This document shows positions 57,040 through 64,000 of a stretch of DNA of 64,000 bases, one piece after another. Origin of the DNA: Haberlea rhodopensis (lineage: Eukaryota; Streptophyta; Magnoliopsida; Lamiales; Gesneriaceae). Each line of letters starts with the position of its first letter. The stretch's first letter is position 1. A program made the position numbers and the translations under genes. The stretch lies in assembly GCA_907163345.1 (NCBI GenBank), contig CAJQUN010000130.1, positions 1,426,001 to 1,490,000 of the forward strand. The letters are read 5' to 3'. The notes beneath the pieces are model-generated. The model had not been told where the DNA came from and did not search any database. It worked only from the letters and a program-made list of their open reading frames with translations.

Positions 57040-57265
57040 GAATCATGCATATGGGGCATCTTACCCCCGTGGCATCTTACCACAACGTCATCGTATGGCC
57101 TCTTACCATATGGGGCATCTTACCCCGTGGCATCTTACCACAAGACATCGCATGGCCTCTTACCATGTGGGGCATCTTACCCCGTGGCATCTTACCACAA
57201 TACATCGCATGGCCTCTTACCATGTGGGGCATCTTACCCCGTGGCATCTTACCACAATACATCAC
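57040..57265 (-). repeat. 57-bp repeat of covarying hairpins in K
   Basis: About four units. In sense each holds stems GTGG/CCAC and GGGG/CCCC around TAAGATG, and TATGG/CCATA or CATGG/CCATG around TAAGAGG. Plus-strand ORFs with 19-residue repeats are artefacts of the 57-bp period. Confidence 0.9.
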
Positions 57266-57598
57266 ATAAATGTCATCATATAAGCATCGTATAAGCAATA
57301 AACATCATATGAACTTCATCGTATAAACATCATATAAACATCGTCATTTCATCGTGAATACTCATGCAATAAAAGCATAGTCGTAGTATAGAGATGTGTG
57401 TTACCGTCCGATGCCCGTACGCTTCTTACGTACCTTTTCAAAAGGAGGAGGAGTCAACAGACTTTATCTCCTTGATGGTGCTGGTACCTGGGATGGTTCT
57501 ACAAGACCACATAATACCATATTAGATGCCTCAAAACCATCTTACATCGTAAACTTAACAAAATAAAACATCATCATATTTTTCAACTTTCTGCCTCT

Positions 57599-57817
57599 CT
57601 CGATCGATCGGCCCTATGTCTCGATCGATCGAGACACTGTGCACAAAAGTGCCTTAGCTTCCTGCCTCGCTCGATCGATCGAACATTTTACCGATCGATC
57701 GAGGAGCTTCACCGATCGATCGAGAAATCCTTCGATCGATCGGCACCAATATTTTGAAAACATGCTTAGACCTTCTGTCTCGCTCGATCGATCGGAACTA
57801 AATCTCGATCGATCGAG
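57599..57817 (-). repeat. CTCGATCGATCGAG palindrome array, solo LTR K
   Basis: Eight cores at 57601/57622, 57672/57692/57713/57733 and 57785/57806: the same 2-4-2 layout as Gy1, steps 20-21 bp. Confidence 0.93.
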
Positions 57818-58742
57818 AGCTCTGAAAATCGGGATTTTTCCCCAGATTTTTGAGCACTACATTTCACACCATCTTTTCTACTACATAGCACATCTTTCAT
57901 GCTGAAACAAACATGTGAAGAACTTCATAAAATATCCGTGTAAGCCCTTAAATCAAAGGTTTAACGAAACTTAAGCTAACATGCATCATAACATCATCAT
58001 AATATTCATCCTTAACCAACTTTTACAAAAACAGAGCATGTATCCCTTTGCCCAGATTTTCGAGCATATAGTTTCATAACTAGAAATCTGTCACATAAGA
58101 CATGTAAATGCTCAAACATCCATGCTAGTAGTTACATAAAACTACCTTGTAAGCATCTCTACCAAGGTTCCACCCAAACCTATACTTAACATGCTTTAAA
58201 ATCAACCCACCAAACCCAAGCCCAAACACAAACCCAGAAAACTGGGTACCCACTTACCCCTCTCTTTTGCTCCTCTTTTTGCAAGGATTTGAACACCTTC
58301 TTACCAAGCTTTTCTTCCCTTCCCCAGCAGCTTACAGGCACCATTTTGGGAGAGAAAGAGAGGAGGAGAGAAGGAGATGATTTGGCTGCAAAGTGGAAGC
58401 ATGGGCATGACCAAGTGGGAGGCATGGGCTTTGACAAGTGGGGGTGTAGGGTGCAATTGGGGGAGGGTGGTGACCGAGTGGGTGGGGGTGGTGTGGGTAG
58501 GGTGGTCATGCGGTGTTTAATTGTGTCCCGGTATTTAGTACGATGTATTAAAATATCCTCACTCGATATTTTCTAACTTCATATAATTAATACATCCCTT
58601 AAAATACCCAACATGCTCCCCACATCATATCATCATAACATAAATCGTGGCCCCCAATTTAAATACACCACAACCCTTAAACACATCATAATTTATCATC
58701 GTAGAACATAATCATATCACATTTCGGGGGTATTACAAAATC

Positions 58743-59702
58743 ACATAATGATTTAATGGAATAAATAGGCCCAATAGTGCAAGGAATAGAGAAACTCCCT
58801 GGATCTTTTAACTTCATGGCCGATTTCTTTTGCACCATAGCACTACATTCCTCAGTCAAAAAGACAGTCTCGTGCTCTCCCAATTTCTGCTTCTTAGACA
58901 ACATCTTCTTTAAGAATTTAGCATAATTTGGCATTTCTCGTAAGGCATCAATAAATGGTATATCTATATGCAAATTCTTAAGCATGTCTAAAAATTTGGC
59001 AAAGTTTGAATCAACCTTTGCCCTATTAACTGCTGCAGGGAATGGGAGCGGAATGTGTACCTTTTCTTGTGGTGTGATAGGTGTAGTGTCTCTAGTGGAC
59101 TTACCCTTGTTGCGTGGCTGCTCTTTCTCCTCTTGCTTAATAGCAATCTTTTCAGTCTCCTTCTCATCACCAAGTTCTTTTCCACTCCATAGGGTCACAG
59201 CATTGGCTTGCTCCCTTGGATTCTTCTCTGTGTCACTCGGTAGAGTTCCTTGTGCTCTCCCAGCCAAGATAGTTGCCAACTGCCCTACTTGAAGCTCCAA
59301 GCTTTTGATAGATGAATCTTGTTTATTCATCCTTGTTTCAGTTGAGGATATGAACTTGGTCAATAGCTCCTCCATGCTCGGCTGTGGTAGATAACCCGGT
59401 GGTGGTTGCGGTTGATACATCAACCCCGTATTGTATGGATATGGGCAGGGGTTGTTTTGCGGCCGGTTTCCTACATAATGCGCGGCTTCATTAGTCTGAA
59501 TGAATGGGTTACCTGTTTGGCATTCAACGCTCGGATGATTTCCTCCACATAGGTCACAAGTAATCCCTTGAGCTTTCATCCCTGTCGTGCTCATGCTATC
59601 TAGTCTTTTGTTCAATGCCTCAATTTGAGCGGCTAACGTAGTAACTTCGCTCACTTGATGAACTCCAGCTTGCTTCTTTGGCACATTCCTCTCGGCTGCC
59701 AT
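58743..59702 (-). pseudogene. J gag C-terminal part and protease lead-in
   Basis: Reads TPEEAYTLLEEMAAN upstream of ERNVPKKQAGVHQVSEVTT, a coiled-coil-like stretch (LAAQIEALNKRLDSM), a short cysteine motif CDLCGGNHPSVEC (three residues instead of four before His), a Pro/Gln-rich linker, then KLKDPGSFSIPCTIG leading to the protease. Ends in SLCDF where K is inserted; the protease continues at 56632. Out of frame with the gag N-terminal part by an indel near 59770. Confidence 0.87.
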
Positions 59703-59841
59703 TGACAGCTATTAGCAGCCATCTCCTCCAAAAGTGTATAGGCCTCCTCCGGCGTCTTTCTCATCATGTACCTCCTGATGCTGCGTCAATCATAGAACGG
59801 TTATCAGAAAATAAACCGTTATAGAAAGTTTGTACCTGCAG

Positions 59842-60477
59842 CTAGATGGGAAGGCCATGGTGTGGGCATCTCCTCAGTAAGTCCTTGAAGCGCTCCCATG
59901 CTTCATACAGTGTTTCAGGATCATGTTGCGCAAATGTAGTGATATCATTTCGCATCTTAGCAGTCTTTGATGGTGGGAAGTATTTTGACATGAAAGCTTG
60001 CACCATCCCATCCCAAGTGGTAATTGATCCTGTAGGCAAAGAATGCAACCAAGATTTAGCTTTATTATTTAAAGAGAAAGGGAACAATCGTAACCTGATG
60101 GCGTCATCAGTGACGCCATTATGCTTGAAGGTGTCGCAAATTTCCAAGAAATTCGCTATGTGAGTGTTGGGATCATCAGTGGTCGCTCCCCCAAACTGCA
60201 CCGAGTGCTGGATCATTTATATGATTGCAGGCTTGATTTCAAAGTTGTTCGCCTGTATGCTTGGTCTAGTGATACTATACAATGACCCATGGAATGAGGG
60301 ATGAGCATAATCCATGAGGGATCTTCTATTAGGCACCTCTTCGTTCCGTCTTTCATCTCTTCCACCTCCTCCTGCATTGTTTTCAGCCATTGTTCGAACT
60401 TCTCTTAGTCTTCTAAGAAGAGTTCTTTCAATTTCAGGGTCAAAAAGCTCAAGTGCCGGTTGTTCACTCCTTAGCAT
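59842..60477 (-). pseudogene. J gag N-terminal part
   Basis: ATG at 60477 (MLRSEQPALELFDPEIERTL). Gag core: TDDAIRLRLFPFSLNNKAK, SWLHSLPTGSITTWDGMV, FMSKYFPPSKTAKMRNDI, LYEAWERFKDLLRRCPHH, a common plant gypsy gag domain. Two premature stops: TAA at about 60217-60219 (CAA in relatives) and TAG at about 59842-59844 after HHGLPI. A T-rich acceptor-like TTTTGTAG lies just before the ATG in sense. Confidence 0.88.
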
Positions 60478-60633
60478 GCAGTAGGGAGTAATAACCTACA
60501 AAATCCAACAAAAAAGAAGGCAATAGTAGAATAGTAGATAGGAAAAGAGAGAAGAAAAAAATCAAAAACCTAAAAATAAAAGAAAATGGCTAAATTACAG
60601 TCAACTAATCTAGTATGATATTACTTAAACTAG

Positions 60634-60651
60634 TCCCCGGCAACGGCGCCA
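60634..60651 (-). other. J primer-binding site (tRNA-Asp)
   Basis: The plus strand TCCCCGGCAACGGCGCCA equals the 3' end of plant tRNA-Asp, so the sense strand is its complement. It lies six bases from the LTR at 60658. Confidence 0.88.
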
Positions 60652-60657
60652 AAAACT

Positions 60658-62027
60658 TGATCGCTTTTATTTTAAACAGTTATTTCAATGTAGCGATTCT
60701 CTACCGCAAGTGCACGGTGTCAAGTTTTAATATAATGGTTTAAGAGTAAAGAGTGTCGTACCCATAGGGACTAGTAGCAATTACCACGATCGATTAGAAT
60801 TTCTATATTTAACCTACGATTATGGAATGATTATTAAACTAAATTGACTTAAGCACAAAAATTAACCTAACCACCAGTGATGAATAATTGAAGAGAATTT
60901 ATAAACGAGTTATCAAGACGTCGGTTCACCCATGTACCCCAAAAGTTGTCTATTAATTAAGATTCAATGTTCTATGTTCTAGGGTGACGAGTTTTCCTAT
61001 TTCATTCGTTATACCTTGGTCCGGTTATAACAAGTCTAGCACTAATATACATAAATCACTCCCGTGTCTTTATTGAATGATTAATACCGAAAAATGCTTT
61101 GTGAAAACTACTAGCCTTCGATTTTGGTAAATCTATTGCTATCACACGTGTGGTAGATTTTACTTGGTCCGTCTCAACCTAAAACCCACGGCCTAATTTA
61201 CTACGTCGTATCGTAATCTCCTATGGTCAATTCAATTACGATTACCAATATCATGCAAAAGGTAGCTAATCTTTTACAAGCATTAACAACATAAATTATG
61301 CGCAAAGATCATAGAAATCAAATCAAAACCATTAATTAACTCAAGGGTTCAAACATGGGATCCCCTATGTCTTGACAAATATCTTAGCCAACAACCATAA
61401 TCAAATTATAATGCAAAAACATGTCTTTAAACAAATTTAACATCACAATATGAAATAAAAATATATTAAGTTCAGAAATACTAAGATAACGAGGATGTCG
61501 CTCCGTGCGTCGCTCCGTTCTTTTGTTCCTTGCGTTGCTCTTGCTCTTCAATGATTTGTGGTCTTGCTTTGGATGGAGGAGAGGCTGTTAGGTCTCAGAA
61601 AATGTGTGCAAAAGCCCCCCAAAACGTCATAAAATCTTCTATATATAATGTGGAGGAGTTTTGCAAAGTTTGGACACAAAATCACAAAGTAGGAAACAAA
61701 ATCTCGATTTTTCAGGGTTTGGCGATCGATCTTCGTCATTTGGCGATCGATCGCGGAAACATTCTGGATGGTGGCGATCGATCTTCATTATGGCGATCGA
61801 TCGCGGACCTCAAATCTCCATTCTTGCGATTTGGTCCCTACTTTTCCAGATTTGTTCAGTTTGGTCATTTTTCAGCATTTTTAAGCCCATTTCATCCACT
61901 TTTATGCATTTGGACCTAGATTCCTGACATATACAAATATATACCAAAACGTGTAATATTTTCTAGGAATCACTACAAAAACACCCCTAATCATATATCA
62001 AATTAAGTGTAAAAATCACACTTATCA
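60658..62027 (-). repeat. J 5' LTR (right)
   Basis: 1370 bp with the extra segment 61038-61175. Otherwise close to 53966-55210. Confidence 0.92.
61731..61806 (-). repeat. Paired CGATCGATC array, J 5' LTR
   Basis: Same two pairs as 54903-54989, one spacer base shorter. Confidence 0.85.
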
Positions 62028-62032
62028 TTGAT

Positions 62033-62294
62033 TTGATATCTCATATCAATGAACAATTCATCAATCAACACATACTAGTCTCTACGTATTATCATTATCC
62101 CTATTCATGATAATACTTGACTAGGGACATCTTTAAGAATAATACAATATTATTCTAAGGACATTAACATATATATTATTTCACATTGCACAGTTAAAAG
62201 AATAATATATAATAATGAATTGCCATTCATAAAATCATAAACATTGTATGTCAAAACAATCATCTAATGACTTGTCTTAGGGCATATCCCAACA
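62033..62294 (-). repeat. Cop2 3' LTR, sense-5' part
   Basis: Resumes after the TTGAT TSD and ends GGCATATCCCAACA, the reverse of the Cop1 LTR start. Confidence 0.93.
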
Positions 62295-62308
62295 AATCTC
62301 CCACTTGC
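62295..62308 (-). other. Cop2 polypurine tract
   Basis: Sense GCAAGTGGGAGATT, identical to the Cop1 tract. Confidence 0.9.
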
Positions 62309-62309
62309 A

Positions 62310-62612
62310 CTAAGACCACTCAGACATATACCTAATGCCTAGAGATCTAGTATGACGATCATGCTTCTGCTGTGACAGTGGCTTCGTCAATGGGTCAGAT
62401 ACATTATCATCTGTTGGTACTTTGCATATTTTAACATCTCCCCTTTCAACGATTTCTCGAATGAAATGGAAACGCCGAAGTATGTGCTTGGATCTTTGGT
62501 GAGATCTAGGTTCCTTAGCCAATGCGATCGCTCCATTGTTGTCACAATAGAGTTCTATCGAATCTTTAATGCTAGGCACCACTCCAAGTTCAGAAATGAA
62601 CTTCCTATCCAA
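62310..62612 (-). pseudogene. Cop2 RNase H C-terminal part
   Basis: RKFISELGVVPSIKDSIELY, YCDNNGAIALAKEPRSHQRS, VSDPLTKPL and the family end GIRYMSEWS. Near-identical to Cop1 but shifted in frame from the upstream RT by an indel near 62605-62615 (after KEAVW). Confidence 0.9.
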
Positions 62613-64000
62613 ACAGCTTCCTTTGCTGCATCCGAGGCAGCAATATACTCAGCTTCCGTTGTAGAGTCGGCTACTGTTTCTTGCTTTGAACTCTTCCGGC
62701 TCACAGCACCTCCATTTAGGCAATACACATATCCAGATTGCGATCGAAAATCATCTTTGTCAGTTTGGAAGCTTGCATCAGTGTAACCAATTACATTGAG
62801 CTCTTCCTCACCTCCATAAATCAAGAATGTATCCTTAGTTATTCTCAAGTACTTCAGGATATTCTTGACAGCAATCCAGTGACCTTCACCTGAATCAACT
62901 TGATATCTACTCGTCATGCTCAAAGCATACGATACATCGGGACGAGTACATATCATGGCATACATGATAGATCCAATAGCTGACGCATATGGAATCTTAC
63001 TCATGCGTTGTCTCTCATCTGGTGTTGAAGGACACTGTTCCTTCGAGAGATATATACCATGTGTCATTGGCACGAATCCTTTCTTTGATTCTTGCATGCT
63101 AAACCTTTTAAGCACTTTGTCTATGTATGTACTTTGACTTAGGCCGATAAGCCTTCTTGATCTATCTCTATAGATCTTGATTCCTAATACATAGGTGGCT
63201 TCTCCCAAGTCTTTCATCGAAAAGCATTTCCCTAGCCAAATCTTTACAGATTGTAAGACAGGGATATCATTCCCAATGAGAAGTATGTCATCTACATACA
63301 ACACTAGGAAAATGATTATGCTCCCACTGACCTTCTTGTAGACACAAGGTTCATCTACGTTTTTAATAAAATCAAACTCTTTGATTGCATCATCAAAACG
63401 AAGAATCCAACTCCGAGAAGCTTGCTTCAATCCATAAATGGATCGTTGTAGCTTGCATATCTTTCCAGCATCCTTTAGATCGACAAAATCCTCGGGCTGT
63501 GTCATGTACACATCCTCGAGCAGATTTCCATTAAGGAAAGCTGTTTTGACATCCATCTGCCAGATTTCATAATCATGAAATGCAGCTATTGCAAGTAAGA
63601 TCCTTATGGATTTAACCATGGCCACTGGTGAAAAGGTTTCATCATAGTCAATACCATGAATTTGTTTGAATCCTTTTGCAACCAGCCGACCTTTATAGGT
63701 TTGTACATTACCATCCATATCGGTCTTTTTCTTGAAAATCCATTTGCACCCTATGGGTCGTACCCCTTCAGGTGGATCAACCAAAGTCCATACTTGGTTT
63801 GCATACATGGATTCCATCTCAGATTTCATGGCCTCTTGCCATTTCTCAGAATCAGTGCCCATTATAGCTTGTTGATAAGATGACGGCTCATCCTCATCAA
63901 TAAGTAGTAAGTCACCTTGTTGAGTCACAAGAAATCCATATCTCTGTGGCTCCCGGTGTTCTCTTACAGACCTATGCTGGGCTTGTTCTCTTGAGCAGGT
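62613..64000 (-). pseudogene. Cop2 reverse transcriptase and RNase H N-terminal part
   Basis: Open from the window edge: linker REHREPQRYGFL, RT KWIFKKKTDMDGN, MDVKTAFLNGNL, YGLKQASRSW, catalytic YVDD at 63287-63298, then RNase H GYTDASFQTDKDD and ADSTTEAEYIAAS. No stop in this stretch. A 1-base difference from Cop1 near 63978 (GAGAACAAGCC for GAGACACAAGCC) suggests another frameshift just upstream. The rest lies outside the window. Confidence 0.9.

Larger units (their letters stand above)
56633..58737 (-). mobile_element. K: solo LTR of the Gy1 family, inside the J protease
   Basis: 2105 bp, TSD AAATC (56628-56632 and 58738-58742). Plus strand TGTGGGGTCTTCC ... GGGGGTATTACA, same ends as the Gy1 LTR. 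Carries hairpin units (57040-57265), a GTACGC/ACGTAC motif with one mismatch (57417-57433) and a palindrome array. Confidence 0.94.
53966..62027 (-). mobile_element. J: Athila-like gypsy deletion derivative with gag, PR and integrase tail only
   Basis: 8062 bp including K; TSD TTGAT (53961-53965 and 62028-62032). LTRs of 1245 and 1370 bp with TGATCGC...TTATCA ends on the plus strand. PBS for tRNA-Asp, not tRNA-Met. Encodes gag, then protease joined in frame to the integrase C-terminal GPF module; RT, RNase H and the integrase core are missing. Non-autonomous. Clade call from PBS and gag style is inference. Confidence 0.92.
50355..64000 (-). mobile_element. Cop2: second Cop1-family copia element, right part outside window
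   Basis: Minus-strand copia. Its 3' LTR is in three pieces (50355-50366, 52735-53965, 62033-62294; about 1.5 kb in sum) because of H and J. Then PPT (62295-62308), RNase H and RT (62310 to the edge). Sequence is very close to Cop1 in pol and LTR. The gag side and 5' LTR lie outside. Confidence 0.93.

Noticed and set aside
56977..57294. ORF with 19-residue repeats in K
   Set aside because: Created by the 57-bp hairpin repeat and antisense to the LTR.

Overview
The window is angiosperm repeat DNA: a nest of LTR retrotransposons with no recognisable host gene. The evidence is Ty1/copia elements with an Angela/BARE-like LTR start (TGTTGGGATATGCCC), Ty3/gypsy chromoviruses of Tekay/Del type (gag, PR, RT, RNase H, INT and an EEATWE chromodomain-like tail) primed by initiator tRNA-Met, and an Athila-like element primed by tRNA-Asp. 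I cannot name the species. Nearly every base can be given to one of twelve insertions; nine keep both ends and a matching 5-bp target-site duplication (TSD). Layout. Gy1, a decayed Tekay-type element on the minus strand, runs from beyond the left edge to 35002. It holds Cop1 (copia, +, 975-9642, TSD TATAA), Gy2 (gypsy, +, 13317-22197, TSD AACAT) and, inside its own LTR, solo LTR C (-, 22828-33455, TSD GCCTC). C holds B (-, 24573-33215, TSD TCAAT), an element without coding capacity whose two 2440-bp LTRs look identical. Gy1 itself sits in G (-, to 40349), a non-coding element related to B and E, and G sits in an old gypsy remnant F (+). F was also hit by E (+, 41113-50198, TSD GCATG; non-coding) and by Cop2 (copia, -, 50355 to beyond the right edge). 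Cop2's LTR carries solo LTR H (50367-52729, TSD AATCC) and J (-, 53966-62027, TSD TTGAT), an Athila-like deletion derivative split by solo LTR K (56633-58737, TSD AAATC). The deepest stack is five levels: F > G > Gy1 > C > B. Function. Only Cop1 comes close to an intact gag-pol (one frameshift). Gy2 reads in one frame with three premature stops. B, E and G lack proteins but keep tRNA-Met primer sites, polypurine tracts and TATA boxes; B and E also keep the pre-PPT hairpin found in Gy2. They are therefore probably moved in trans by Tekay-type partners. Beyond normal element anatomy there is unexplained structure: (1) arrays of a CGATCGATCG-core palindrome at a 20-22 bp pitch in six LTR families; (2) tandem micro-hairpins with fixed loops and covarying stems in B, E, G and the Gy1/K LTR; (3) a GTACGT...ACGTAC inverted repeat, also splice-donor-like, in the gypsy-type LTRs, paired with a splice-acceptor-like site just before the gag start. 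These are the most interesting signals here.
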